Shown in pieces: positions 21,071 through 30,916 of a stretch of DNA of 64,000 bases. Position 1 is the stretch's first letter, and each line of letters starts with the position of its first letter. The notes under the pieces were generated by a model. It had not been told where the DNA came from. It ran no database searches and saw nothing but the letters and a program-made list of their open reading frames with translations. The position numbers and the translations under genes were made by a program. The DNA is from Pleomorphomonas sp. JP5 (GTDB lineage: Bacteria > Pseudomonadota > Alphaproteobacteria > Rhizobiales > Pleomorphomonadaceae), in assembly GCF_023721815.1 (NCBI RefSeq), contig NZ_JAMDLI010000022.1, positions 186,001 to 250,000 of the forward strand. Direction: 5' to 3'.

Positions 21071-21931
21071 CTAGAAAGTGGCCGCGGCCGGTTCGATCCA
21101 CCAGCCCGGATGCTTGGGTGCAAGCTTTAGCGCGGCCCGGTTTGCCGTGGCCTTGTCGTCGAACAGGCCGAAGCAGGTTGCTCCCGACCCCGACATGCGG
21201 GTCAACCGGACGTCCGGCAGATCGGCGAGGGCGGTGAGCACGTCGCCAATGACCGGAGCGATGGTGCGTGCTGCCGGCTCGAGGTCGTTGCGTGTCTCAG
21301 CCGCCAGGAAGTCCGCGAGCCGCCGCACGGTATCGAAGACCGGCAAAGGGGGCAGCGGCGGATTGTCGCGACGCTCAAGCGCCCGGAATGTCGCGGGCGT
21401 CGACACGCCGACGTTTGGGTTGACCAGCAGAAGGCCGAAACAGAGGTGTCCGGTCGTGGGCACGATGCGTTCGCCGACGCCGCCAACGCGGGCGGGGCTG
21501 CTGGCGATGCACATCGGCACGTCCGCCCCAAGTGACAGCGCAAGCGCGGCGAGGGCAGGGGCGTCGGCGGGGACGTCATGCAGCCGGCAGAGGGCACGCA
21601 ATGTGGCCGCCGCGTCGGCCGAGCCTCCGCCGATTCCGGAGGCGACCGGCAGGCGCTTGGTCAAGCGGATGGAAAGGGGATCCGTCCGCCCCGTGATCTC
21701 TCGAAAGCCCTTCAACGCACGCTGAACGAGATTGTCGGCGTCGGTGGAAAGACTTGCGGCCATCGGGCCGTCGATCAGGAAGCGGTCCGCCTCGCTCGTC
21801 GTCAGCTCCACACTATCGCCGACATCGGCGAAAGCGACGAGCATGTCGAGATCGTGATAGCCGTCGGGTCGACGTCCGGAAACGTGCAACGCCAAATTGA
21901 CCTTGGCGCGCGCCTCTTCGACAATCGTCAT
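21071..21931 (-). CDS. ispE: 4-diphosphocytidyl-2-C-methyl-D-erythritol kinase
   Basis: This GHMP-family kinase performs the ATP-dependent step of the methylerythritol phosphate route to isoprenoids. Lys10 in the opening EARAKVNLALHV and Asp137 in LGADVPM are the catalytic pair, and PVASGIGGGSADAAA at residues 95-109 is the ATP loop. The 286-residue length fits. The start ATG 21931 is set by family alignment; the open frame to 22144 runs antisense through the TPR gene. It lies 22 bases after the TPR gene on the same strand, a pairing seen in many Rhizobiales. Confidence 0.95.
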   Translation of the reverse strand: MTIVEEARAKVNLALHVSGRRPDGYHDLDMLVAFADVGDSVELTTSEADRFLIDGPMAASLSTDADNLVQRALKGFREITGRTDPLSIRLTKRLPVASGIGGGSADAAATLRALCRLHDVPADAPALAALALSLGADVPMCIASSPARVGGVGERIVPTTGHLCFGLLLVNPNVGVSTPATFRALERRDNPPLPPLPVFDTVRRLADFLAAETRNDLEPAARTIAPVIGDVLTALADLPDVRLTRMSGSGATCFGLFDDKATANRAALKLAPKHPGWWIEPAAATF

Positions 21932-21953
21932 TGCCCGCGATCCCCGGTGCGTA

Positions 21954-23747
21954 TCAGGGCGTTGCCCGGTCGGGCTTTGGCTCCACCACCTCGGCCGCCT
22001 TGCCAACGTGCGCCTCGCCGAGGCCATGTTCGATCTTGGCTTCGATCTTGGCCAGATCCTCGGGTTCGGGCTTGCTGGCCTTGGCGTGGTTCCACTGGAA
22101 GCGGGCCTCAAGCCTACGACCGACCCGCCAGTAGGCGTCACCAAGATGGTCGTTGATGGTCGGGTCGGACGGCATCAGCGAAACCGCGCGCTCCAGTTCT
22201 TCGACTGCCTGATCGTAATCGCCGAGCTTGTAGTGAGCCCAGCCGAGGCTGTCGACGATGTAGCCGTCGGACGGGGCGAGGCTGACGGCCTTCTCGATCA
22301 GTCTCATGCCTTCCTCGAGGTTCATGCCCTTGTCGATCCAGGAGTAGCCGAGATAGTTGAGCACCAGGGGCTGGTCGGGCCTGAGTTCGAGGGACTTCTT
22401 GAAATCGGCCTCGGCCTCAGGCCAGCGGTCGGTCCGCTCGAAGGCGATGCCGCGATTGTAGAACACCTGCCAATCCTCGGCCTGCGGCTTGTTGCCGATG
22501 GCTCGTATGGTTCGCGTATAGACGTCGGCCGCTTCGGCGAACATCTTGCGCGTCCTCAGGATATTGCCGAGGCCGTTCAGCGCCTCCTTGTCCTTCGGGT
22601 TCTTGCGAATGACGCGCTTCAGAGTGGCGCGCGCCTCATCCACCTGATCCATCGCGTTGTAGTCGAAGGCAATCATGATGTCGGCGTTTCGCCTAAGGGG
22701 CGAGTGGGCCGGCACCTTGTCGAGAATGTCGATCGCGTCCGCTGGACGATTCAGGCGCTCGAAGTTCTCGGCCAGCGTGATGCGGCTCATGTCGTCGCCG
22801 GGATCGAGCGCCAGCGCCAACTGCAGGAAGATGACGCCGAAGTCGTTGGCGTCCTCGCGAACCACGGCCGAACCGAGGCCAGAGAGGATTTCCGCGGCAC
22901 CTTCGTTGACGTTGCGGGCACGTGGGGCCGGACGCCGCTTGGCATTGATGATGGCCGCAACGTCCTTGAGCAGGGGATGCCCGGGCGCTGATGCCAGCGC
23001 CTTGTCGATGGTGGCCTTGGCGGTCTCGAAGTCGCCGTTTCGAGCGAAAGCGCGCGTCGCCGCGTCGATCACCGACACCGGGCCGTCGTCGATGGCCAGG
23101 GCTGCCTTGAACTCTTCGGTGGCCACCTCGCCGCGCCCCGCGACCGAGGCGATGAGACCAGCGTGATAGTGGCGGAAGAAAAGGTACCACTTCTCGCCAT
23201 CGAGCTTTGCGAGGCGCGCAAGCGCCTCGTCGGTCCTGCCTGCGCCCTGTTCGGCCCAGGCAGAGAGAATTTCCACTGCCAGCGTCAGGAGCGGCCCGGA
23301 GCGGGCGTGTTGAAACGACGCGATGGCTTCGTCCCAATGACCGGACTGAAAATCGTCGAGGCCGATTGTCATCGCGGCGATCGGGCTGTCCGCGTCGAGA
23401 TCTTGCAGCCGTTCGGCAAACGCACGGACTTCCGTCAGCTCACCGGCGGCGATGTAGAGCGACAGCGCACGTTCGAGCAGGAACTTGTCGTCGGGCGCGT
23501 CGAGGAGGGCCGAGGCGAAGTAGTCGGCCGACGCGCGGTAGTCGGCGATGCTGCCGGCAAAGCGGCCGGCCAGATAGTTGCCTTCCAGCGAGGAAGCGAC
23601 CGGCAGTCCGCTATCCGGCTGCTCTGTCGCTGTCGCCATGCCGCGTGCCATGGCCGGCAGGGGACCGACGAAGGCGAGGGTGACCAGGGCCGCTCCGAGG
23701 AGGGATCTCATGGCGAGGCGTCGGAGGGTCGGCTGGCAAAGCATCAT
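21954..23747 (-). CDS. Secreted tetratricopeptide-repeat protein
   Basis: About 597 residues, starting with a signal peptide or anchor (MRSLLGAALVTLAFVGPLP, ending near PAMA) and then many TPR helix pairs such as EALNGLGNILRTRKMFAEAA and DSLGWAHYKLGDYDQAVEEL. TPR proteins of this kind act as periplasmic or membrane-attached scaffolds; the partner is unknown. ATG 23747 was chosen from several clustered starts (23786, 23747, 23744, 23711) because GGGA lies about ten bases upstream. It is the first gene of a pair with ispE. Confidence 0.85.
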   Translation of the reverse strand: MMLCQPTLRRLAMRSLLGAALVTLAFVGPLPAMARGMATATEQPDSGLPVASSLEGNYLAGRFAGSIADYRASADYFASALLDAPDDKFLLERALSLYIAAGELTEVRAFAERLQDLDADSPIAAMTIGLDDFQSGHWDEAIASFQHARSGPLLTLAVEILSAWAEQGAGRTDEALARLAKLDGEKWYLFFRHYHAGLIASVAGRGEVATEEFKAALAIDDGPVSVIDAATRAFARNGDFETAKATIDKALASAPGHPLLKDVAAIINAKRRPAPRARNVNEGAAEILSGLGSAVVREDANDFGVIFLQLALALDPGDDMSRITLAENFERLNRPADAIDILDKVPAHSPLRRNADIMIAFDYNAMDQVDEARATLKRVIRKNPKDKEALNGLGNILRTRKMFAEAADVYTRTIRAIGNKPQAEDWQVFYNRGIAFERTDRWPEAEADFKKSLELRPDQPLVLNYLGYSWIDKGMNLEEGMRLIEKAVSLAPSDGYIVDSLGWAHYKLGDYDQAVEELERAVSLMPSDPTINDHLGDAYWRVGRRLEARFQWNHAKASKPEPEDLAKIEAKIEHGLGEAHVGKAAEVVEPKPDRATP

Positions 23748-23938
23748 GTGCGAAGCATCCCGTCGTCGGTTTGTGGCAGCGCGCAAACAATAGCGGCGTT
23801 CGAGTTGCCCCGCCCGCCGACTCCACTCAAAGGCAAAATGGCGGCAAAGGCATGGCGCTTCAAGCGTGGCGTGTCCTTCATCGCCAATAAAGTCGGTCAG
23901 GGCCCTTCACCATTGCATTCCAGCCGGCAAAGTTCGAA

Positions 23939-24664
23939 ATGAAGCATCGACACCCCGAATGCCGGATGCGCCTTCCGATGAATGTGGCTTTCACGCTGGT
24001 ACTGCTTCTCGCCTTGGGCGCCTGGCTGGTTCGCTGGCGCGGCGCTCGCCTCCGGAGCGACGTCGACTCCATCGTTGGCAACTACAGTCTTCTGGTCGGG
24101 CTCGGTGTTGTCGCGGCGCTTGCCGCCACCGGTCGGCTGGCATTCGCCGCGGTTGGCGTGGCGGCGCTGATCGCCCTTTATCGGGCGGGCCTGTTTCGAC
24201 CCCGGCGGGATGGACGACGCGGGCAGCCGGTCTTTCGATCGCCGATGGTCGAGGTCGTTGTCGATGGGGAGGCGATCGGTGGCCGGGTCAAGGCGGGTTC
24301 CTATCGCGGACGGGACCTCAACCGCATGGGAGCGGCCGAGCTGTCCGATCTCCATGCGGAGACGGCGAGGGATCGCCGCAGCCGCGCCACCCTAGAGATT
24401 TACCTCGACCGCCGAATGCCCGGATGGCGTGAGAACATGCAGGGCGAGGCCGCAGCGGGGAGCCGTCGAGCGACGAATCCGAGCGCCATGAGCGAGCAGG
24501 AGGCGTACGAGATCCTTGGGCTTCAGCAGGGCGCCGGAGAGGCCGATATCCGGGCCGCCCACCGCCGGTTGATGAAGCGGGTGCATCCCGACCAGGGCGG
24601 CTCCACATTCCTGGCGGTACGTATCAACCAGGCCAAGGACCGGCTTTTGTCCAAACATGTCTAG
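23939..24664 (+). CDS. Membrane-anchored DnaJ-domain protein
   Basis: The 241-residue protein has two hydrophobic segments (about 15-32 and 50-82), a basic middle region, and a C-terminal J domain with HPD at residues 216-218 inside RVHPDQGGSTF. The J domain at the C-terminus after membrane helices resembles Pam18/TIM14-type cochaperones, so it probably recruits DnaK to a membrane site. A start at 23978 (MNVAFTLVLLL) is also possible. It is convergent with the carboxypeptidase gene. Confidence 0.82.
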   Translation: MKHRHPECRMRLPMNVAFTLVLLLALGAWLVRWRGARLRSDVDSIVGNYSLLVGLGVVAALAATGRLAFAAVGVAALIALYRAGLFRPRRDGRRGQPVFRSPMVEVVVDGEAIGGRVKAGSYRGRDLNRMGAAELSDLHAETARDRRSRATLEIYLDRRMPGWRENMQGEAAAGSRRATNPSAMSEQEAYEILGLQQGAGEADIRAAHRRLMKRVHPDQGGSTFLAVRINQAKDRLLSKHV

Positions 24665-24763
24665 CTCCCGTTACGCAAAACAGTGGGTGCCGTTGACTGA
24701 CTCTGCTTGCCGTGCCGCCTGAAAGGCGAAGAGATACCTTGCGGGTTGTGCACGGGTCGCTCC

Positions 24764-24782
24764 GACCGCCGACAGGGCGGTC
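24764..24782. terminator. Stem-loop at the carboxypeptidase 3' end
   Basis: GACCGCC, loop GACAG, GGCGGTC form a perfect 7-base-pair stem touching the stop codon of the minus-strand carboxypeptidase gene and lying in the convergent gap with the DnaJ gene. There is no T run. Confidence 0.4.
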
Positions 24783-26394
24783 AGAGCCTGATTGTGAAAC
24801 AGGCGAAGTCGTTCTTCTTGAGGGCCGCACAGGCTCGATTGGCGGCCTTTTCGTTTTCGAAACCGCCGAAGCGGGCTCTCACCATCGTTGAACCACCCTT
24901 TTTCACCGGTTCGGCGAAGGGGTTGGCGGCGGCAAGCAGCGGAGCTGCCGACTTTGCCTTGTCGAGAAGGTCCATCGCGGCGGCTTCCGAGCCAACGGCG
25001 CCGATCTGGATGAACCAGCCGCTCCGACGGCGGTCCGGCGACGCATCGGTCATCACGACGGCGGCCGGGGCGGCGGACGCGACCTCGACGGTCTTGGGGG
25101 CGCGGCGCGAATGGGCGTCGACGCGGGCGACAAGATCGGCCATCGGGTCGCCCTGTGGCGCGGGACCGATGTCGGCGAATGCTTCGGCGGCGGAGGACGG
25201 CAAGTGGGCGTTGGCCAGGCTCGACGGCAGCGTCGCCGTTGCAAGGCTGACCGGTTCGGGCGAAGGGGGCAATGCCGGCGTCGGAGCTTCGGCGACCTGT
25301 TCGGGCGCGGCCGGAGCAACCGGGGGCACCGGCACGGCGGGCGCAAGCGAGGCGACGACAGCCGGATCCGGATCGACGGCGTCCATGCCGGCCATCATCG
25401 GTCGCGGCAGAGGCTTGGGATGGGGCGGCAGAGCCGACGCCGTGGCGGCGGCCACCTTCGGCGCATTCACGATGGCGGCCACAAGCTCGTCGTCGTAGCC
25501 ACGGGAGCGCGAGGCCTTGGGCAGGTAGGTGTTGATCAGTTGCACCATGTGGGCGTCGCGCTGGGCGGCAGTCTTGCCGCCGAAGACGACCGCGACGATC
25601 TTGCGTCCGTCGCGTTTCACCGAGGTGACCAGATTGAAGCCGGAGGCATTGACGTAGCCGGTCTTGATGCCGTCGACGCCGTTGATGCGGCCAAGCAGGT
25701 TGTTGTGGCTGCCGATCGTCCGCCCACGGAAGGTGTAGGAACGGATCGAGAACAGCGGATAATATTGCGGGAAACGGACCTGCAGCGCGACGCCGAGCTT
25801 CATCATGTCGCGCGCCGACGTGTACTGACCCGGATCGGGCAGGCCGTTGGCGTTGCGGAAGCGAGTGTTGGTCATGCCGATGGCGCGGGCCGTGCGCGTC
25901 ATGCGATCGGCAAAGGCCGGCACCGAGCCGGCGACATTTTCGGCGATGACCGCAGCGGCATCATTTGCCGAGCGGGTGATGAGACCCTTGATGGCGTCTT
26001 CCACGGTGATCGTCTCGCCGGCGCGCAGACCTAGCTTGGTCGGCGCCTGGCGCTGGGCGAGCGCGGAGACGCGCAACGGCGTCGACATCTTGAAGCGACC
26101 TCGGTTGAGCTCTTCGAACAGGACGTAGAGCGTCATCATCTTGGTCAGCGAGGCGGGGTAGCGCCGGGCGTCCGGATTGGCCTCGTAGAGGACCTTTCCG
26201 GTGGCCGTATCGACGACGATCGCCGCATATTTCGATGGAACAACCTGGCTCGGCACCCCTTTCGCCGCAACAGCGGCGGTCGAGACGCCCGCCACGATGA
26301 GCGCGACCGCCGCCGGGGCCGCCATTTGGTGCAGAACCTTTGAGACCAGACTACGCAAACTCGACAATGGACCGCCCTCACAACGCCAACTCAC
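24781..26394 (-). CDS. D-alanyl-D-alanine carboxypeptidase with SPOR domain
   Basis: This periplasmic PBP5/6-type enzyme trims the terminal D-Ala of peptidoglycan stems. An N-terminal export signal (ALIVAGVSTAAVAA) is followed by the catalytic motifs SLTK at residues 82-85, SAN at 142-144 and KTG at 244-246. A long proline/alanine-rich linker then leads to a C-terminal SPOR domain (about 460-537, beginning GWFIQIGAVGSEAAA), which binds denuded glycan at division sites. GTG 26394 is chosen because AGGAG precedes it by eight bases; an in-frame ATG at 26466 has no such site. The 537-residue product has no C-terminal amphipathic anchor, so the SPOR domain may localise it instead. Confidence 0.93.
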   Translation of the reverse strand: MSWRCEGGPLSSLRSLVSKVLHQMAAPAAVALIVAGVSTAAVAAKGVPSQVVPSKYAAIVVDTATGKVLYEANPDARRYPASLTKMMTLYVLFEELNRGRFKMSTPLRVSALAQRQAPTKLGLRAGETITVEDAIKGLITRSANDAAAVIAENVAGSVPAFADRMTRTARAIGMTNTRFRNANGLPDPGQYTSARDMMKLGVALQVRFPQYYPLFSIRSYTFRGRTIGSHNNLLGRINGVDGIKTGYVNASGFNLVTSVKRDGRKIVAVVFGGKTAAQRDAHMVQLINTYLPKASRSRGYDDELVAAIVNAPKVAAATASALPPHPKPLPRPMMAGMDAVDPDPAVVASLAPAVPVPPVAPAAPEQVAEAPTPALPPSPEPVSLATATLPSSLANAHLPSSAAEAFADIGPAPQGDPMADLVARVDAHSRRAPKTVEVASAAPAAVVMTDASPDRRRSGWFIQIGAVGSEAAAMDLLDKAKSAAPLLAAANPFAEPVKKGGSTMVRARFGGFENEKAANRACAALKKNDFACFTIRL

Positions 26395-26817
26395 GGGCTT
26401 CGCTCCTTGCTCTTCGGCAGGATCCGAACCCCATTCGACCTGTTCTCTCCAATCCCGTGCGCCCAACGGGCAACGGTTGCAAAATTAGCGGCAACGCGGT
26501 TACGGAAGCGTAAAGTTTGAATCGACTTTTCCAGATTTGCACCGTCCCGAAATTGGACTCTGCATTTTTTGGGGGGGTGTCGAGGCGGTGGGAAGCGCGG
26601 TCATGCGAAAAGCAGGGGGCTGCCAGCGATTCACCAATTGCATCGCGTCTTGACCTAAGCGAAACTCCTTACCAAATAGAGACGTACAGGGCGGTTCAAC
26701 GCTCACAAGTGCGTGGAGTCCCCGCCCTGAATCCAGATTGGAATTGCGCCCCCGTTGTCCCTGATTCAATATGACCCCAAGGCCCGCAAGATCGGGGCAA
26801 GCAATCGGAGGGAAAAC
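26395..26817. other. Divergent intergenic region upstream of clpS
   Basis: No convincing gene lies in these 423 bases. The region contains a T/G homopolymer stretch near 26566-26578 and a two-part hairpin at 26687-26729. It should hold the promoters for the carboxypeptidase and for clpS-clpA. Confidence 0.4.
26687..26729 (+). promoter_or_regulatory. Two-tier hairpin in the clpS leader
   Basis: CAGGGCGG (26687-26694) pairs with CCGCCCTG (26722-26729), and inside it ACGC (26699-26702) pairs with GCGT (26711-26714). The structure is about 90 bases upstream of the likely clpS start. It could be a leader RNA structure, an old terminator or an operator; the sequence does not decide. Confidence 0.35.
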
Positions 26818-27288
26818 GTGGTCGAGGCGGTTCAGGTTGGCGTGACGGGAACGGTACCGGCGGATCTTGCTTTCGGTCTGCCCGATGCTCTTTGCGTGGC
26901 TGACCGATGGACCGCGGGGTGGATGGAAGACAAGACGCGACGTTCGGTCCTGTCGGCCGACGACGATGACGGGGAGAGTGGGAACGGGTCTGACTCGGGA
27001 ACCGGAGTAGCATCCAAGGTTCTGACCAAGACCAAACGACCGAGCATGTATCGCGTTCTAATCCTGAACGACGATTACACGCCGATGGAATTCGTGGTGC
27101 ACATCCTGGAGCGTTTCTTCAACAAGGGGCGTGAAGAGGCAACCCAGATCATGTTGCACGTCCACCATCATGGGGTGGGGGAGTGCGGTGTCTACACCTA
27201 TGAAGTCGCCGAGACCAAGGTGACACAGGTTATGGACTTCGCGCGCCGCCATCAGCATCCGCTTCAGTGCGTCATGGAAAAAAAGTGA
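26818..27288 (+). CDS. clpS: ATP-dependent Clp protease adaptor ClpS
   Basis: ClpS recognises N-degron substrates and delivers them to ClpAP. The conserved core includes [11 protein letters not shown] (with Asn84, Asp85, Asp86 and Met90 forming the N-end pocket), [20 protein letters not shown] and the C-terminal [13 protein letters not shown] 26818 is selected because GGAGGG lies five bases upstream. It gives a 156-residue protein with an N-terminal extension of about 35 residues; ATG 26923 would give the more usual 121 residues but has a poorly spaced GGGG. It is 9 bases before clpA. Confidence 0.93.
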   Translation: MVEAVQVGVTGTVPADLAFGLPDALCVADRWTAGWMEDKTRRSVLSADDDDGESGNGSDSGTGVASKVLTKTKRPSMYRVLILNDDYTPMEFVVHILERFFNKGREEATQIMLHVHHHGVGECGVYTYEVAETKVTQVMDFARRHQHPLQCVMEKK

Positions 27289-27297
27289 GGGTCCATC

Positions 27298-29703
27298 GTG
27301 CCATCCTTCTCGCGCAGTCTCGAAAAAGCCCTTCACCAGGCCCTCGCATTCGCCAATGAGCGCCGTCAGGAATACGCGACGCTCGAACACCTGCTTCTGT
27401 CTCTGGTTGAAGATCCCGACGCCGCCGCTGTCATGCGCGCCTGCTCGGTCGATCTCGATGTCCTGAAGCGCAATCTCGTCGAGTACATCGACACCGAGCT
27501 CGACAACCTCGTGACGGAGCTTGGCGAAGAGGCGAAGCCCACCGCCGGTTTCCAGCGCGTCATCCAGCGTGCGGTGATCCATGTCCAGTCGTCCGGGCGC
27601 GACGAGGTGACCGGCGCCAATGTGCTCGTCGCGATCTTTGCCGAGCGCGAAAGCCACGCCGCCTACTTCCTGCAAGAGCAGGACATGACGCGCTATGACG
27701 CCGTCAACTACATCAGCCACGGCATCGCCAAGCGCGCCGGCATGAGCGAGAGCCGGGCGACGCGCGGCGTCGATGAGGAAACGCCCTCGCAGGAGACGCC
27801 GCCGAACGGCGGGCAGGCGGCCGAGAAGAAGAAGGCCGACGCGCTCGATGCCTATTGCGTCAACCTCAACGAGAAGGCGCTGAAGGGCAAGATCGATCCG
27901 CTGATCGGGCGGGCCGACGAGATCGCCCGCACCATTCAGGTGCTGTGCCGCCGTTCGAAGAACAACCCGCTCTATGTCGGCGATCCCGGCGTGGGCAAGA
28001 CGGCGATCGCCGAGGGCCTCGCTCGCCGCATCGTCGACGGCGACGTGCCGGGTGTCCTCAAGGACTCGACCATCTTCGCCCTCGACATGGGCGCGCTTCT
28101 GGCGGGAACCCGCTATCGCGGCGACTTCGAGGAACGCCTCAAGCAGGTGGTCAAGGAGATCGAGAACTATCCCGGCGCCATCATGTTCATCGACGAGATC
28201 CACACGGTGATCGGCGCGGGCGCGACCTCCGGTGGCGCGATGGATGCGTCGAACCTTTTGAAGCCGGCGCTGTCCAGCGGCACCGTTCGTTGCATCGGCT
28301 CGACCACCTACAAGGAGTATCGCCAGTTCTTCGAGAAGGATCGGGCGCTGGTGCGCCGCTTCCAGAAGATCGACGTCAACGAGCCGACGGTCAACGACGC
28401 CATCGATATCCTGAAGGGACTCAAGCCGTATTTCGAGGAGTTCCACAAGGTTCGCTACACTCAGGACGCCATCAAGTCGGCGGTGGAGCTCAGCGCGCGC
28501 TACATCAACGACCGCAAGCTGCCGGACAAGGCGATCGACGTGATCGACGAGACCGGCGCCAGCCAGATGCTGCTGCCGGAGGGCAAGCGCAAGAAGGTGA
28601 TCGGCGTCAAGGAGATCGAGGCGACCATCGCGACCATGGCCCGCATCCCGCCGAAGTCGGTGTCCAAGGACGACGCCGAGGTGCTGGAGAGCCTGGAGAC
28701 CAACCTCAAGCGCGTCGTCTACGGTCAGGACAAGGCGATCGCCGCCCTGTCGTCAGCGATCAAGCTGGCCCGCGCCGGACTTCGGGAGCCCGAGAAGCCG
28801 ATCGGCAACTACCTGTTCTCCGGCCCGACGGGCGTCGGCAAGACCGAGGTTGCGCGTCAGCTCGCTTCGATCCTGGGCGTTCCGATCCTGCGCTTCGACA
28901 TGTCGGAGTATATGGAGCGGCACACCGTCAGCCGGTTGATCGGCGCGCCTCCGGGCTACGTCGGCTTTGATCAGGGCGGTCTTCTGACCGATGGCGTGGA
29001 CCAGCATCCGCACTGCGTGCTGTTGCTCGACGAGATCGAGAAGGCGCATCAGGATCTGTTCAACATCCTTTTGCAGGTGATGGACCACGGCAAGCTGACC
29101 GACCACAACGGCAAGCAGGTCGACTTCCGCAACGTCATCGTGATCATGACGACCAACGCCGGCGCCGCCGATCTCTCCCGCGAGCCGATCGGTTTCAATC
29201 GGTCGCGTCGCGAGGGGGACGACACCGAGGCGATCAACCGCATGTTCACCCCGGAGTTCCGCAACCGCCTCGATGCCATCATTCCGTTCGGTGCTCTGCC
29301 GCCGGAAGTGGTGCGCTCTGTGGTTCAGAAGTTCGTCATGCAGCTTGAGGCCCAGCTGGCCGATCGCAACGTCACCTTCGAGCTGGATGACGCGGCCATC
29401 GAGTGGCTGGCGACCAAGGGCTATGACGAGCACATGGGCGCCCGGCCGCTTGGTCGTGTCATCCAGGAGCACATCAAGCGTCCGCTCGCCGACGCGGTGT
29501 TGTTCGGCGTGCTCAAGAAGGGCGGCACCGTCAAGGTGTCGGTCGAGACCAACGAGGCCGGCGAAGTTGGTCTCAAGCTCGACTGCCTTCCCGATCCGGC
29601 GCTGAAGCGCAAGGTCGAGGAAGTCGATGCCAAGGTCGCCGATGCGCCCGTGTCGCCGAAACCGCGCAAGCGCAGCCCGAAGCAGAGTGCCAAGGCCGAG
29701 TGA
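27298..29703 (+). CDS. clpA: ATP-dependent Clp protease ATPase ClpA
   Basis: This is the 801-residue AAA+ unfoldase that feeds ClpP. An N-terminal Clp_N repeat domain (docking site of ClpS) precedes two ATPase modules with Walker A motifs GDPGVGKT at residues 228-235 and GPTGVGKT at 509-516, and matching Walker B segments MFIDEIHT and LLLDEIEK. The start is GTG 27298, with GAGGG overlapping the clpS stop region, indicating coupled translation. The C-terminal tail is lysine-rich and variable. clpP is not in the window. Confidence 0.97.
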   Translation: MPSFSRSLEKALHQALAFANERRQEYATLEHLLLSLVEDPDAAAVMRACSVDLDVLKRNLVEYIDTELDNLVTELGEEAKPTAGFQRVIQRAVIHVQSSGRDEVTGANVLVAIFAERESHAAYFLQEQDMTRYDAVNYISHGIAKRAGMSESRATRGVDEETPSQETPPNGGQAAEKKKADALDAYCVNLNEKALKGKIDPLIGRADEIARTIQVLCRRSKNNPLYVGDPGVGKTAIAEGLARRIVDGDVPGVLKDSTIFALDMGALLAGTRYRGDFEERLKQVVKEIENYPGAIMFIDEIHTVIGAGATSGGAMDASNLLKPALSSGTVRCIGSTTYKEYRQFFEKDRALVRRFQKIDVNEPTVNDAIDILKGLKPYFEEFHKVRYTQDAIKSAVELSARYINDRKLPDKAIDVIDETGASQMLLPEGKRKKVIGVKEIEATIATMARIPPKSVSKDDAEVLESLETNLKRVVYGQDKAIAALSSAIKLARAGLREPEKPIGNYLFSGPTGVGKTEVARQLASILGVPILRFDMSEYMERHTVSRLIGAPPGYVGFDQGGLLTDGVDQHPHCVLLLDEIEKAHQDLFNILLQVMDHGKLTDHNGKQVDFRNVIVIMTTNAGAADLSREPIGFNRSRREGDDTEAINRMFTPEFRNRLDAIIPFGALPPEVVRSVVQKFVMQLEAQLADRNVTFELDDAAIEWLATKGYDEHMGARPLGRVIQEHIKRPLADAVLFGVLKKGGTVKVSVETNEAGEVGLKLDCLPDPALKRKVEEVDAKVADAPVSPKPRKRSPKQSAKAE

Positions 29704-29738
29704 TGATTGGCGGCTGACGGCCGTGTTTCGATGAACAG

Positions 29739-29770
29739 GCGGTGCGATCGAGAGGTCGCGCCGCTTTTTT
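29739..29770 (+). terminator. Rho-independent terminator after clpA
   Basis: GCGGTGCGA (29739-29747) pairs with TCGCGCCGC (29756-29764) with one G-U pair, followed immediately by six T residues. Outer arms GATGAAC and GTTCATC can extend the pairing. The structure also sits at the 3' end of the convergent hydrolase gene, so it may work in both directions. Confidence 0.82.
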
Positions 29771-29773
29771 CGT

Positions 29774-30520
29774 TCATCGGGCGAAGAAGGTCATGACGCC
29801 TTCCTTGAAGACCTTGTCACCGGTGGACCGCATATGGTCCCGGTTGGGAATGTCGAGCACGTCCGCGCCGGGAATCATCTTGGCCAGCTCGGTAGCCGAC
29901 CCGGCGACCGCGTCCTTGGTGCCCACGGCGACCAATGTCGGTACGGCGATGCGTTCGGTCTCGCTGGTCTCTACGGGGCGGCCATAGCCTCGTATGCAGG
30001 CAGCGAGTGCTTGCCTGTCCGACCGGGTCTGTTCGGCGAACTGGCGGTAACCGCGACCAACCGGGTCGGCGACATCTTCGAGTGTCGGAGCGAGAAGGGC
30101 GGCTGCGATGGGCTCCCGGTCGAGGCCGGCCTTCGCCATGGTGCCGCCGATGCCGCCGAGCACCAACTGCTCCAGGCGGTCGGAGTGGCGGCTTGCGAAG
30201 TCGAGCAGGATGCGGGAGCCCATCGAGTAGCCAATGGCCCTCACGCGTGGAAGAGCGAGGTGGTCGATCAGCGCCAGGACGTCTCCTGCCATTTTCTCGA
30301 GACGATAGTCCGCGGCATCGTGAAGCTTGACCGAGTCGCCATGCCCTCGGTTGTCGAGGGCGATTGCCCGGTAGCCCTCCTGAACGAGCCTGTCGATCCA
30401 GCCGGTATCGAGCCAGTTGACGTGGGCATTGGAGGCAAAGCCGTGGACGAACACGACCGGCTGGCCGCTCCCCTTGTCGATATAGGCGAACTCGCCATCG
30501 ACGGTCGAAAAACGCGTCAC
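29774..30520 (-). CDS. Alpha/beta-fold hydrolase
   Basis: This 248-residue cytosolic hydrolase has the oxyanion-hole HGF at 26-28, the nucleophile elbow GYSMG at 97-101 (Ser99), the acid Asp203 in GTKDAV and His229 in NRDHM. The triad is complete, so it is an active esterase, lactonase or related enzyme, but the substrate cannot be told. GTG 30520 is preferred as start because GGAGG lies seven bases upstream; the in-frame extension to 30601 lacks a site. It is divergent from the zinc-finger gene. Confidence 0.85.
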   Translation of the reverse strand: MTRFSTVDGEFAYIDKGSGQPVVFVHGFASNAHVNWLDTGWIDRLVQEGYRAIALDNRGHGDSVKLHDAADYRLEKMAGDVLALIDHLALPRVRAIGYSMGSRILLDFASRHSDRLEQLVLGGIGGTMAKAGLDREPIAAALLAPTLEDVADPVGRGYRQFAEQTRSDRQALAACIRGYGRPVETSETERIAVPTLVAVGTKDAVAGSATELAKMIPGADVLDIPNRDHMRSTGDKVFKEGVMTFFAR

Positions 30521-30650
30521 GAACAAACCTCCGTCGCACCGTTGGCGCCAACACGCAAAGTCCCGCCGCTTTCGCTGCAAAGGGACTGTTCTTGCTGTCA
30601 TCTTGCCGGTATGCTTCCCGAAGTCAGGACTTTAAACAAGGGTATCGTGC

Positions 30651-30896
30651 ATGGCCGACGCTTTCGTTCCTCATTTCGCCAACGACGCCGGGGTGACGAC
30701 CATCCGGATTGGCGCGAAGGAATTCATGTGCATCGGCGCCAAGCCGCCCTTCGACCATCCGCATATCTTCCTGGAAATGGGAGATGACGCCGAGGTGGTC
30801 TGCGCCTATTGCTCGACCGTCTATCGCTACGATCCGTCGCTCAAGGCGACCGAGTCGGAACCCAAAGACGCCGCGTGGCAGCCGAAAGCGGCCTGA
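30651..30896 (+). CDS. Zinc-finger protein of the CHCC family
   Basis: The 81-residue protein has Cys27, the pair His36 and His38 in DHPH, and Cys51-x2-Cys54 in CAYC, the zinc ligands of the zf-CHCC family. This family is related to the NDUFS6 accessory subunit of respiratory complex I in alphaproteobacteria and mitochondria, so a role in complex I assembly is plausible, though no nuo genes are present here. It precedes the monooxygenase gene by 20 bases and probably shares its transcript. Confidence 0.85.
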   Translation: MADAFVPHFANDAGVTTIRIGAKEFMCIGAKPPFDHPHIFLEMGDDAEVVCAYCSTVYRYDPSLKATESEPKDAAWQPKAA

Positions 30897-30916
30897 CCCA
30901 CGCCAAGGATGGAGCT

